Assembly: GCF_001889305.1 (NCBI RefSeq)
Contig: NZ_CP013074.1
Span: 558,001-622,000, forward strand
Direction of reading: 5' to 3'
DNA: 64,000 nucleotides
Origin: Dehalococcoides mccartyi
GTDB taxonomy: Bacteria > Chloroflexota > Dehalococcoidia > Dehalococcoidales > Dehalococcoidaceae
This document shows positions 56,179-64,000 of the stretch, one piece after another. A program made the translations under genes and the position numbers. How positions within the stretch are numbered: the first letter of the stretch is position 1; every line of letters begins with the position of its first letter. The notes under the pieces are model-generated. The model saw only the letters and a program-made list of their open reading frames with translations. It was not told the origin of the DNA and did no database searches.

Positions 56179-58737
56179 TTAATCTGGCTGGTTGATTGGA
56201 AGCTCTATAAAAAAGGTAGCACCCTTACCTTCGGAACTTTCTGCGTACAGTTTACCACCATGCTGGGTGATTATACCATGCCCGATAGACAGTCCTAATC
56301 CAGTACCTTTGCCTACTTCTTTCGTGGTAAAGAAAGGGTCAAATATATGTTTTAGGACGTTTTCAGACATACCCGGACCATCATCCTCAATAGATATCCG
56401 GATACTGTTATCTAGCCTGCAGCTTGTGATGACTATCGTACCTTCCCCATGCGCTTGGGTTATAAAATATTCGGCGTTTATGACTATATTCAATAGTACT
56501 TGTTGCATCTGGAAATAATCTGCCTTAATCTCTGGCAGATTCGGATCCAGATTGGTAACCATCTGGATATTATTAACTTTTTGCCCGTAGTTGCAGATAG
56601 CAAGTACTTTTTTGATTACCTGATTCATATCCACCCAGTCTCTGGCTTGCTCATGGCGGCGGGCAAAGGTAAGCAGGTTCCGGATAATATCAGCTGCCCG
56701 CTGAGCTTCCTGACTGATTATCTGAACATCATGCATTAAATCTTCCGGCAGGTCTTTTTCCTGAATCAGCTCTGAAAATCCTAAAACACTGGTCAGTGGG
56801 TTATTAAGTTCATGAGCCAGGCCGGCAGCCATTTCACCCACTGAAGCCAGCCGGTCAGTTATCATCAGCTGGGCGGCTATTTTATGATGCTCGGTGAGAT
56901 CTTTTATAGTGTGTATGGTTCCCAGAGACTGCCCGTCTGTGTTCAGAATAGGGTCAATTGTTTCCTGAAAATGCTTCTCAATGTTTTCCTCAAAATAATT
57001 AATGTGTTGGGTTTTTTTTGTATTGGAAACTATCAGCTTGGGGCAGCTTTCTTTGGGGCAGTCTTTATGGTGAAGCACTTGGTAGCATTTCTTGTTCAGG
57101 ATATCTTGCGGCTGGCAGTTAAGGGTATTTGTAAAAGCCCGATTTGCCCGCAGGATATTAAAATCATTGTCCAAAAGAAATACTATATCGGATATATTAT
57201 CAAAAGTTATTCGCCATTCTTCTGCCGCATGTAACAACTTGGCATCCACTTTTTTCCGTTCCGTTATGTCCCTTAATACCGCGCAGCAATAATCAACTCC
57301 CTCAAACTCCAGAAAGTTACACATTACTTCAATGGGTATCTGCTGGCCGCTTTTAGTAAATTGGACGGATTCTACCGAGAATTTGATATCATTTTTTAAT
57401 CTGCCCCAGAGGGTTGCCCATTTTTCTGAAATACATACGGGATTTATATCTTTCACTGTTAAATTACGGATTTCTGTATGGGTATAACCCAGTGACTGGC
57501 AGGCGGCCTTGTTTGCGGCTATTATATGTCCTTTTTGGTTGACCCACAGAATGGAATCTGCCGAATGTTCGACCGAAAAGGAGGTGAATTTCAGGTGTTT
57601 TTCAGCCTCTTTGCGCAGTCTGATATCTCTAACTACGGCTATATTGTATTCCACTCCGTCATATTGCATATAGTTAGCGTTGATTTCCACCGGTATTTCT
57701 TCACCGCGTTTGTTTCGGTGTGTGGATTCAAAGTTTAGACGGGTACTATTTTTAAGTTTCTCCCAGTGCCTTATCCAATCAGTCCGGTTGGTTATAAAAG
57801 TGTCTATATCTGTTACGTTTAATTTTAGCAAGTCTTCACGTTTATAGCCGAGAGAGTCACAGGCTGATTGGTTTACATCTGCAAAATTACCCTCGGAATC
57901 GGTCCAGAATATGGCATCTGTGGTTCGTTCCACTGCAAATCTGGTCAGGAGCAATATTTTTTCAGATCTTTTGCAGATTGTGATATCTCTGGCTGATAGC
58001 TGCAGATATGGCGAGCTGGTATTCCGGTTAATTATCCGGCTGTAAACGGAAAGCCAGCAAGTTTGGCCATTCTTAAGTGTCAGCCTAATCTCAACAGGTT
58101 GGGTGCTGTCTGTTTTGGTGTCTTGAAGCATTTGGTTAATAAGGTCAGCTGCTTCACTGCTGAATAAGCCGCAGGATTTCCAGTTATCACCGGCAATTTC
58201 GTTTAAAAAATAACCGGTTATTTCCTCAAATATCTGGTTAGCAAATATCAGTTTACCGTCAGGCTGGAAACCCATTACCAGAGGAAGGGCAGGCAGGGTT
58301 TTATCCGGAAAAACCGGATAATCCGGATTATGCTGAACCTGAGATTGACACTGTATAACACAAATCAGTTTATCTGAGAAAAGTTTACATAATAATTCTG
58401 CCGAAAGGGGGAAGCCATTTTTGCAGGGGATATAGCAGGGTATAGGTCTTGAAGATGTTTTAAATTGAGGGAGCTTTTGGGTATCGGTATTCAAACCGGC
58501 GGCTTTAAATATATCTTTCATCAGAGCAGGGTTAGAGAGGTATTCGGCAGGGGAATAACCACTGATAGCGGATGAGTTTGAACTGACATAAGTCAAGCGT
58601 GGCTTGGGTGAGGTTTCGAATATAAAAAACAGATTTCGGGTACTTTCTATCAAGGAAAGTATCTCGGTCAGGTTTACACTTTCGGGCAAAACACTTTGCT
58701 CTGCAGTTGTGCGGCAGGATTTATACTGATCTTCCAT
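56179..58737 (-). CDS. Soluble multi-PAS sensor histidine kinase
   Basis: This 852-residue kinase has no obvious membrane helix or signal peptide. Five PAS-like regions can be marked at about 25-130, 145-255, 263-375, 384-495 and 505-620. The fifth has CYQVLHHKDCPKESC, a cysteine-rich insert that could bind a metal or redox cofactor. The H-box is HELNNPLTS with His642, followed by the N-box and DGPGM, GTGLGL ATPase motifs. It is followed by the HD-GYP regulator, its probable partner. Confidence 0.9.
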   Translation of the reverse strand: MEDQYKSCRTTAEQSVLPESVNLTEILSLIESTRNLFFIFETSPKPRLTYVSSNSSAISGYSPAEYLSNPALMKDIFKAAGLNTDTQKLPQFKTSSRPIPCYIPCKNGFPLSAELLCKLFSDKLICVIQCQSQVQHNPDYPVFPDKTLPALPLVMGFQPDGKLIFANQIFEEITGYFLNEIAGDNWKSCGLFSSEAADLINQMLQDTKTDSTQPVEIRLTLKNGQTCWLSVYSRIINRNTSSPYLQLSARDITICKRSEKILLLTRFAVERTTDAIFWTDSEGNFADVNQSACDSLGYKREDLLKLNVTDIDTFITNRTDWIRHWEKLKNSTRLNFESTHRNKRGEEIPVEINANYMQYDGVEYNIAVVRDIRLRKEAEKHLKFTSFSVEHSADSILWVNQKGHIIAANKAACQSLGYTHTEIRNLTVKDINPVCISEKWATLWGRLKNDIKFSVESVQFTKSGQQIPIEVMCNFLEFEGVDYCCAVLRDITERKKVDAKLLHAAEEWRITFDNISDIVFLLDNDFNILRANRAFTNTLNCQPQDILNKKCYQVLHHKDCPKESCPKLIVSNTKKTQHINYFEENIEKHFQETIDPILNTDGQSLGTIHTIKDLTEHHKIAAQLMITDRLASVGEMAAGLAHELNNPLTSVLGFSELIQEKDLPEDLMHDVQIISQEAQRAADIIRNLLTFARRHEQARDWVDMNQVIKKVLAICNYGQKVNNIQMVTNLDPNLPEIKADYFQMQQVLLNIVINAEYFITQAHGEGTIVITSCRLDNSIRISIEDDGPGMSENVLKHIFDPFFTTKEVGKGTGLGLSIGHGIITQHGGKLYAESSEGKGATFFIELPINQPD

Positions 58738-58896
58738 ATCCTTACGCTTTTTAACCTATATTTTGTTACAGGAGCAGGGCAGAGGCCTCAGGTATATTCA
58801 GGTATGACCAATTTCAGTATAGCAGGAGGAATGTCCATTTGTCATGTGTTTTGACAAAAAAAGAGCCTTACTTCGGATAAATAATGACAAAAGGCA

Positions 58897-59229
58897 TTAA
58901 AACATCAGGCCTTCGCGGCATTCGCGGTGCTTGAAACTGGGCTGATAGTCACGGCAGGCTTGCGGCTTGAAATCATGGATGGTACACAGGGATAAGTTGT
59001 CTATCCCGCGTCCTAAAAAAATACAACCATTCTCATTATGGCGTATAAGCATGGTTCGGTGTCCCGGCCAGCGTTTATCGGCGTATATTTCCTTGAAATC
59101 TTCAAGGCTAAGACTCAGATGCTTGGCAATGCTTTGGGCTTCGTCCATTTCCAAGTGGGGCTGAAAGTGAAGGCAACAGTTGCCGCAGCGCCTGCATTCG
59201 AAAACATCGGTATTTGCTATATCGTTCAT
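58897..59229 (-). CDS. YkgJ-family cysteine-cluster protein
   Basis: This ~110-residue protein has the YkgJ pattern: CRRCGNCCLHF near the N-terminus, then CIFLG, CTIHDFKPQACRDY and a last CREG, eight or so Cys that bind zinc or an Fe-S cluster. I chose the ATG at 59229 (MNDIAN): the next upstream ATG, at 59238, lies inside the -10 box, and 59229 has the same 7-nt spacing from TATAAT as ruvB. The function is unknown. Confidence 0.75.
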   Translation of the reverse strand: MNDIANTDVFECRRCGNCCLHFQPHLEMDEAQSIAKHLSLSLEDFKEIYADKRWPGHRTMLIRHNENGCIFLGRGIDNLSLCTIHDFKPQACRDYQPSFKHRECREGLMF

Positions 59230-59236
59230 GTACTTC

Positions 59237-59266
59237 ATTATAAATGCCGGTTTGTGCTATTATCAA
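59237..59266 (-). promoter_or_regulatory. Leaderless promoter of YkgJ-like gene
   Basis: On the minus strand TTGATA (59266-59261), 18 bp and TATAAT (59242-59237) lie 7 nt before the chosen ATG at 59229, with no ribosome site. It points away from the Ig-repeat gene promoter, and their -35 boxes are only 7 bp apart. Confidence 0.65.
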
Positions 59267-59273
59267 GGTGATG

Positions 59274-59301
59274 TTGATTACTCACGTGTAAGTGATATAA
59301 T
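59274..59301 (+). promoter_or_regulatory. Leaderless promoter of Ig-repeat protein
   Basis: TTGATT (59274-59279), 16 bp and TATAAT (59296-59301) lie 9 nt before the ATG at 59311. No Shine-Dalgarno is present, so the mRNA should begin at or within a few bases of the start codon. Confidence 0.65.
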
Positions 59302-59310
59302 CAGTAAAGC

Positions 59311-60576
59311 ATGAAAATGAAAAAAGACTACATAATTAGACTTTTAGCTACTCTGGTTATAAGTGTAGCAATGTTTTTTGCTACTCCCTCTGTAAACAGG
59401 GCTGCTCTGGAAGGGCAGCTGTTTTTTTCTGATACTATTATCAAAGTAGGCACAGAGCTTACGGTTTATGGTCAAAATTTCTTGCGCCAGAGTGATGTAA
59501 AGCTGTTTTTTGATGATGAGGAAGTTGCCATTGGGGCGACTAATCAACTGGGTGAGTTTACTCTCAGCTTTATTGTTCCGCCATCAGGACGTGGATTGCA
59601 TGTTGTAAAGGCTTTGGATGCGGATTACAACATGGGCAGCGGGTTGGTTTTGGTTGAAAGCTGGATTGACCTGTCTAAATCTGAGGCGGCCATTGGCGAG
59701 ACTGTTAACATAAATGGCACAGGATTTACCCCTTTAACTGCAGTCAGTTTTTATTACAATGATACCCCGCTGACTGTAGTACCCGGTGTTGTTAAGGCTG
59801 ATATTACAGGAAGTTTTTCGGTAAGTTTTACAGTTCCTGAACGCTTTGCAGGTATTTACCTGGTGGAAGTGCGTCAGGGGGAATACATAAATAGTCAGAG
59901 TTTAAAAACTAACGTCTGGCTGGATATTAACCCCGAAATAGGTTTGGGCAAGCTGCTGGACGTGGGTACGGAACTGAACATTTCCGGCAAAGGCTTTAAA
60001 CCTAATGGGCAGGTAGATTTGCAGTATGACGGGATTTCTTTGCTGAAGGCATTTACAGATAGCAGCGGTACTTTTTCAGTTCAAATCACTATCCCATCCA
60101 GTGTAGCTGCTTCGCATACCCTGATATTAGATGATGGGCAAAACCGTATTGTGAGTGAAATCTGGTTGGAAAATACACCTCCGGCCGCACCAGTTATCAC
60201 ACTGCCTGCTTCAGGTGAGGCGCTGAGTTATCCGTTTATCTTTGGCTGGGAAGGGGTAAGCGATGCAAGCGGTGTGGAGTATGTTTTGCAGATAGCTTCT
60301 GACAGCGGGTTTAGCGGTATATTGCTGGAGATAAAAGGTATAAAAACCAGCCAGTACATATTAACCGATAACGAAGATATAAACAGTTCTGAGGCTGCAA
60401 ATTTCTACTGGCGTGTTAAAGCGGTTGACGGTGCCGGTAACGCAGGGGACTGGTCTGAAGCAAGTGTTTTTGGCAGGGTTTCACTGGTTCAGAATTTGGG
60501 TTTGGTTGTTGGGGTGGGAGCGGGGCTTATCGCTATCGTAGTGTTTATGTGGTGGACTATTCGGAACCGCCGCTAG
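59311..60576 (+). CDS. Secreted Ig-like (IPT/TIG-type) repeat protein with C-terminal anchor
   Basis: This 421-residue protein has a signal peptide (about 1-31), three related beta-sandwich modules (about 31-115, 117-205 and 206-290, each with VG or GTELT...GxxF... strands like IPT/TIG domains), a fibronectin-type region (about 295-385, EYVLQIASDSGF) and a hydrophobic segment (about 393-415) with a basic tail (RNRR). It looks like an envelope surface protein, such as an adhesion or S-layer associated factor. A leaderless promoter drives it. Confidence 0.75.
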   Translation: MKMKKDYIIRLLATLVISVAMFFATPSVNRAALEGQLFFSDTIIKVGTELTVYGQNFLRQSDVKLFFDDEEVAIGATNQLGEFTLSFIVPPSGRGLHVVKALDADYNMGSGLVLVESWIDLSKSEAAIGETVNINGTGFTPLTAVSFYYNDTPLTVVPGVVKADITGSFSVSFTVPERFAGIYLVEVRQGEYINSQSLKTNVWLDINPEIGLGKLLDVGTELNISGKGFKPNGQVDLQYDGISLLKAFTDSSGTFSVQITIPSSVAASHTLILDDGQNRIVSEIWLENTPPAAPVITLPASGEALSYPFIFGWEGVSDASGVEYVLQIASDSGFSGILLEIKGIKTSQYILTDNEDINSSEAANFYWRVKAVDGAGNAGDWSEASVFGRVSLVQNLGLVVGVGAGLIAIVVFMWWTIRNRR

Positions 60577-60623
60577 CTCTAAAAAATATTTTTTGCCACC
60601 TCTTGCCTTACGTTTGGGCTTCC

Positions 60624-60651
60624 TTGACAGTAGCTATGTTTCGTGTAGAAT
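60624..60651 (+). promoter_or_regulatory. Promoter of kamA-ligase operon
   Basis: TTGACA (60624-60629), 16 bp and TAGAAT (60646-60651) give a start near 60658. An AAGGAGG ribosome site lies at 60698-60704, ahead of the GTG start at 60717. Confidence 0.7.
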
Positions 60652-60716
60652 AATACTCATAGTGACGTGTACCTGTGGTAACCGCCATAAATTGTTAAGG
60701 AGGCTTCAAGCCTAAC

Positions 60717-62036
60717 GTGACCACTACTGAAAAAAACGAAAACAAACAATCGGATGACCCTCTTGGCTCAGGTGCAGTTGAAACTTGTGGTAAGGTAGAT
60801 GATGAGCCTCCCAGTAGGCTTAACCAAACTAAGAAATTTAGACTTAAATATTTCCCCAAGGTAAGTGACCAGGATTGGAATGACTGGCACTGGCAATTCA
60901 AGAACCGTGTTACTTCTGTAGCAGAAATAGCAAGGTTTTTTCATTTGTCTGCAGAAGAATACCGGGATATGGATTCGGTTTCTGCAGTATTCCCCTTGTC
61001 TGCTACTCCGTATTATCTCAGTCTGATAGATTTTGATAATGTTAATGATCCTGTAAAACTTCAGCTTATGCCTGACACAGCGGAACTTTGTTTTGATGCC
61101 CATTGTTGTTCTGATCCCTTGGGAGAAGAGCATAGTTCGGTAGTGCCGGGGCTGGTACACCGCTATCCTGACCGAGTGGTTATGGTACTGACTGATATTT
61201 GTCCGGTGCTTTGCCGCCACTGTACCCGTAAAAGAGAGTGGAAAAATGGTGGTTGGGTGCACACTCAGGCTGAGATAGATGCCATGCTGGCTTATATACG
61301 CCAAAATCCTGTTATCAGAGATGTAATTATATCCGGCGGTGACCCTTTGACTCTATCCACATCTCGTTTAGAGAGTGTCCTTTCGGTTTTGCGTTCTATA
61401 CCCCATGTGGAAATAATCCGCATAGGCACGCGCTATCCTGTCGTTTTGCCCCAGCGGATAGATGATGAACTTTGTAATATGCTTTCCAAGTACGGGCCTA
61501 TCTGGCTTAATACCCATTACAATCACCCTAATGAAATTACAGAAGAATCCCGCCGTGCCTGTGACCGTTTGGTCAGAGCAGGTGTGCCTGTTAATAACCA
61601 GTCTGTGCTTTTAAAAGGCATAAATGACAGTGTGGCTATTCAAAAATCTCTGTGCCATAAACTCCTGATGAGCAAGGTCCGTCCGTATTATCTGTTCCAG
61701 TGTGATAACGTACAAGGGACAGAACATTTCCATACCACTATTGAAACAGGGGTGGGTATTATTGAGGGTTTGCGTGGTTATACCTCCGGTTTGGCTGTAC
61801 CGAATTATGTCATAGATTTGCCCGGGGGTGGCGGCAAGATTACTGTCCAGCCGGACTATGTGCTGGATAAACAGGCTGACGAATATATAATCCGTAATTA
61901 TAAAGGGGATATAATCCGTTTTAAAAATCCAGTTGGTCACAAGGTTTTAGGCAATAAAGTGAATACCGTCAATGTGAAAACTGCCGCCAAAATAAATGGA
62001 GAAGCAAATGCAAATAGGGCTGTCATACGATCTTAA
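60717..62036 (+). CDS. kamA: KamA-family lysine 2,3-aminomutase
   Basis: This 439-residue radical SAM/PLP enzyme has CPVLCRHC (Cys162, 166, 169) and the PLP lysine K374 in LPGGGGK. The two aspartates that, from my recollection of the clostridial enzyme (D293 and D330), grip the lysine side chain align with D330 (FQCD) and D367 (VIDLPG). That favours L-lysine over glutamate as substrate, giving L-beta-lysine. The GTG start has AAGGAGG upstream. It overlaps the ATP-grasp gene by 29 nt. No AblB acetyltransferase is adjacent. Confidence 0.88.
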   Translation: MTTTEKNENKQSDDPLGSGAVETCGKVDDEPPSRLNQTKKFRLKYFPKVSDQDWNDWHWQFKNRVTSVAEIARFFHLSAEEYRDMDSVSAVFPLSATPYYLSLIDFDNVNDPVKLQLMPDTAELCFDAHCCSDPLGEEHSSVVPGLVHRYPDRVVMVLTDICPVLCRHCTRKREWKNGGWVHTQAEIDAMLAYIRQNPVIRDVIISGGDPLTLSTSRLESVLSVLRSIPHVEIIRIGTRYPVVLPQRIDDELCNMLSKYGPIWLNTHYNHPNEITEESRRACDRLVRAGVPVNNQSVLLKGINDSVAIQKSLCHKLLMSKVRPYYLFQCDNVQGTEHFHTTIETGVGIIEGLRGYTSGLAVPNYVIDLPGGGGKITVQPDYVLDKQADEYIIRNYKGDIIRFKNPVGHKVLGNKVNTVNVKTAAKINGEANANRAVIRS

Positions 62037-63024
62037 ACAGGCATTAAAACCGGTTGCCGGCGGCCCTGATGATGCGTTGGAAGAATATGACTCACCGGAA
62101 ACGGTAGAGGCTATAACAACCGCCTTGAAGGCAGCGGGTCATACCGTTTACCGCTTGGGCGGGGGCAAAGAATTTTTACGCAGGGTGCAGGAACAGAAAC
62201 TTGACCTTGTTTTCAATATTTCCGAAGGGTTGGGTAATTACCGCAGCCGCGAAGCTCAAATCCCCAGTATTTTAGAGATGTTAGATATACCTTACACAGG
62301 TTCAGATCCGCAGACACTTGCAATCTGTCTGGACAAACCTCTCACCAAGAAACTGGTAGCCAGTGCAGGTATAAAGACTGCCAGATGGCAATTGGTAAAC
62401 AACTGTGAAGAGCTTTCTGCTATAGACTGGTCGGGATTTCCATTGCCGGCTTTTTTGAAGCCCGCCTGTGAGGGGTCAAGCAAGGGTGTAAGGTTTGCTT
62501 CACGTGCCGAAAGTATTGACGAGATAATGAGTATGGCTGCGGATCTGCTGACTACCTATGAGCAGCCTGTTTTAATAGAAGAATTTATAAACGGTGAAGA
62601 GATTACAGTAGGGGTTATAGGCAACACCTCCCCCGAGGTTTTGGGTATAATGCGGGTTGTGCCTAAAACTAAGACTGATTATTTTGTTTACTCTATAGAG
62701 GTTAAGCGCAACTGGCGGCAGATGGTGGAATATGAAGTTCCGGCGGCTTTACCCGGGGAAACTCTGGCGCGGATTGAAAAAGCCACCTTGGATGCGTATA
62801 AAGTATTGGAATGTCGTGACCTGTGCCGTATGGATTTCAGAATAAGCCCTGACGGCGTGCCGTATTTTCTGGAGGTAAACCCGTTGCCCGGTCTTAACCC
62901 TGTCAGCGGGGATTTGCCGATTATGGTATCTAAATTGGGTATCAGCCATGCAGAGTTGGTGTTAAAAATACTTAACACGGCAATGGTTCGCCACAATCTG
63001 TTAGCGGAGAACTGCCTGCTCTAA
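62008..63024 (+). CDS. D-Ala-D-Ala ligase-like ATP-grasp ligase
   Basis: This ~338-residue ATP-grasp protein has Ddl-like blocks: FNISEGLGNYRSREAQ (about 71-86, replacing the Ddl HGxxGEDG loop), IPYTGSD, LDKPLTKKL, KPACEGSSKGV (about 149-159) and LEVNPLPGLNP. I set the start at 62008 (GGAG spaced for it) rather than 61996. The replaced first loop suggests a different amino-acid substrate from D-Ala. Sharing a unit with kamA, it may join beta-lysine to another residue. Confidence 0.85.
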   Translation: MQIGLSYDLKQALKPVAGGPDDALEEYDSPETVEAITTALKAAGHTVYRLGGGKEFLRRVQEQKLDLVFNISEGLGNYRSREAQIPSILEMLDIPYTGSDPQTLAICLDKPLTKKLVASAGIKTARWQLVNNCEELSAIDWSGFPLPAFLKPACEGSSKGVRFASRAESIDEIMSMAADLLTTYEQPVLIEEFINGEEITVGVIGNTSPEVLGIMRVVPKTKTDYFVYSIEVKRNWRQMVEYEVPAALPGETLARIEKATLDAYKVLECRDLCRMDFRISPDGVPYFLEVNPLPGLNPVSGDLPIMVSKLGISHAELVLKILNTAMVRHNLLAENCLL

Positions 63025-63046
63025 GTTTGCTATAGCGGTTATGTCC

Positions 63047-63070
63047 AAGCCTCCTTCGGGAGGCTTTTTA
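63047..63070 (+). terminator. Terminator after kamA-ligase operon
   Basis: AAGCCTCC (63047-63054), a TTCG tetraloop and GGAGGCTT (63059-63066) form an 8-bp stem followed by a short T-tract. It separates the kamA operon from the Fur gene. Confidence 0.9.
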
Positions 63071-63096
63071 ATTGGGGACCATTATGTTGGCATGTC

Positions 63097-63125
63097 TTGA
63101 TATTTCAAAAAGCCGAAGCTATAAT
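63097..63125 (+). promoter_or_regulatory. Promoter of Fur/Zur-znuA operon
   Basis: TTGATA (63097-63102), 17 bp and TATAAT (63120-63125) give a start near 63132. The AGAAGGA ribosome site and GTG start at 63156 follow. The -35 overlaps TGATATTTCA, a short imperfect palindrome that could be part of a metal-regulator site. Confidence 0.7.
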
Positions 63126-63155
63126 TGAGAAAAGGTATCATTTAGAAGGATTTAC

Positions 63156-63587
63156 GTGTCAACTATTCAAAGCCGCATACGCCAAAATAAATATAAGATA
63201 ACTCCCCAGAGGCAGGCCGTTTTGAAGGTGCTTTCCAGCGCAAACCAGCCGCTAAGTCCAGCCGAAGTGCATAAATTGGTACAGTCAGATAAACCGTCAA
63301 CCGGTATGGCTACTGTGTACCGTTCATTGCAGCTTCTTGCTGAGCTGGGCCTTATTTGTGAGCTCCATACCGCCGGAAATTGTCATCGTTACCTGCTTAA
63401 ACGTATAGATTCCCACCATCATCATCTGATATGTTCCGGTTGCGGCCAAGTTGTTCATGTAGAGGGTTGCGGGCTTCAAGAAATTACAGAAAATTTATCC
63501 CGGCAGACAGGATTTGCCATTGATACCCATTTGCTGGAGTTTATAGGGCGGTGCCGGAATTGTCAGAAGGAGACTGGTAAGGTATGA
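63156..63587 (+). CDS. Fur-family metal regulator (Fur or Zur)
   Basis: This 143-residue regulator has the winged-helix start (YKITPQRQAVLKVL), the TVYRSLQLLAELGLI recognition helix, the His-rich SHHHHLICSGC block, and two structural CxxC pairs (CSGC and CRNC). The start is GTG with AGAAGGA upstream. It overlaps the znuA-like gene (ATGA), so it probably controls zinc or manganese uptake rather than iron. Confidence 0.9.
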   Translation: MSTIQSRIRQNKYKITPQRQAVLKVLSSANQPLSPAEVHKLVQSDKPSTGMATVYRSLQLLAELGLICELHTAGNCHRYLLKRIDSHHHHLICSGCGQVVHVEGCGLQEITENLSRQTGFAIDTHLLEFIGRCRNCQKETGKV

Positions 63588-64000
63588 AATACAGGACATT
63601 ATTTTTGGGTGTGGCTTTGGGGGTTACACTTTTGAGCAGTTTCCTTTTGGCTGGCTGTCAGGAAGAATCATCTTCTGCAGATAAATTGAAAATTGCAGTC
63701 AGCATAGTACCGCTTAAAGAGTTTACCCAGCAAATTGCCGGGGATAAGGCAGAAGTAGTGCTCATGGTTCCTCCCGGAGCCGAGCCCCATACATATCAGC
63801 CGCTTCCTTCGCAGATGGTAGATATCAGTCAGTCAGATATGTACGTGAAATTGGGTTCTGATTTTGGTTTTGAACAAAACTGGCTTTCAAAGATATTGTC
63901 GTTAAATAACTCTATGCTGGTTGTAGACAGCTCGGTAAATATTACCCTGGAGCGTAGTTCCGAAGACGGTGGGGCGGACCCGCATATCTGGCTTTCACCC
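63584..64000 (+). CDS. Zinc/manganese ABC transporter binding protein, N-terminal part (cut by window end)
   Basis: The 139 visible residues start with a lipoprotein signal (LLAGC, lipid Cys about 25), then IAVSIVPLKEFTQQIAGDKAEV, PPGAEPHTYQP with a metal-binding His in EPHTYQP, and end within DPHIWLSP, the second His motif of cluster A-I metal-binding proteins (ZnuA/AdcA/MntC type). No His-rich loop is visible so far. It is coupled to the Fur-like gene by ATGA. The gene runs off the window. Confidence 0.92.
   Translation, partial: MKYRTLFLGVALGVTLLSSFLLAGCQEESSSADKLKIAVSIVPLKEFTQQIAGDKAEVVLMVPPGAEPHTYQPLPSQMVDISQSDMYVKLGSDFGFEQNWLSKILSLNNSMLVVDSSVNITLERSSEDGGADPHIWLSP

Overview
The window looks like a core-genome segment of Dehalococcoides mccartyi (Chloroflexota), an obligate organohalide-respiring anaerobe. 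I infer this from the gene set: a short archaeal-like Elp3, a cytoplasmic [NiFe] hydrogenase pair of the Vhu type with its maturation protease, a B12-dependent ribonucleotide reductase, moderate GC, and sigma-A-type TTGACA/TATAAT promoters. The strain cannot be fixed from this sequence alone. I see no transposase, integrase, CRISPR array, rRNA operon or reductive dehalogenase. One tRNA gene, tRNA-Ser(UGA), is present.

Layout. 1-5 kb (+): the 3' end of endonuclease V, prfB with an intact +1 programmed frameshift, a secreted gluzincin-like protein, radC and an orphan peptide-binding lipoprotein. 5-10 kb (-): tRNA-Ser, two small genes, an aminotransferase, serS and lysS. 10-16 kb (-): recO, an AlkD-like protein, corA, recR, ybaB and dnaX. 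16-20 kb (-): a three-gene DUF2089/membrane/SHOCT-like operon, an FtsZ/tubulin-like GTPase and gap. 20-25 kb (-): an orphan HgdB/double-cubane-type protein, eno, a TIGR00725 protein, pth and ligA. 25.5-27 kb: DUF1015 protein (+). 27-32.5 kb (-): pdxT, serA, a class V aminotransferase, tyrS and ribF. 32.6-40.6 kb (+): rpoB-rpoC. 40.7-43 kb (+): ruvB, queH and a GNAT acetyltransferase. 43-44.6 kb (-): a zinc-ribbon protein, a permease and a Trm9-like methyltransferase, which is divergent from elp3 (+, 44.6-46 kb). 46-49 kb (+): vhuG-vhuA-protease. 49-50.7 kb (-): a Cys-containing small protein and a ResA/CcdA pair. 50.7-55 kb (+): a RecB/Cas4-like nuclease, a small membrane exporter, and a radical SAM protein coupled to class II NrdJ. 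55-59 kb (-): an HD-GYP response regulator, a five-PAS histidine kinase and a YkgJ protein. 59-64 kb (+): an Ig-repeat surface protein, a lysine-2,3-aminomutase-type KamA coupled to a Ddl-like ATP-grasp ligase, a Fur/Zur regulator and the start of a ZnuA-like binding protein.

The most interesting points are these. (1) kamA keeps the residues I recall as lysine-specific and overlaps an ATP-grasp ligase, which suggests a beta-lysine-containing product in an organism thought to lack peptidoglycan. (2) Elp3 and a Trm9-like methyltransferase are divergent neighbours, a possible complete bacterial mcm5U34 route. (3) Several promoters place TATAAT 7-9 nt before the start codon with no Shine-Dalgarno sequence (ruvB, dnaX, ykgJ-like, Ig-repeat protein), implying leaderless mRNAs. 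(4) A radical SAM protein abuts class II RNR. (5) A second-type FtsZ/tubulin-like GTPase and an orphan HgdB-like Fe-S protein are both encoded near glycolytic genes.
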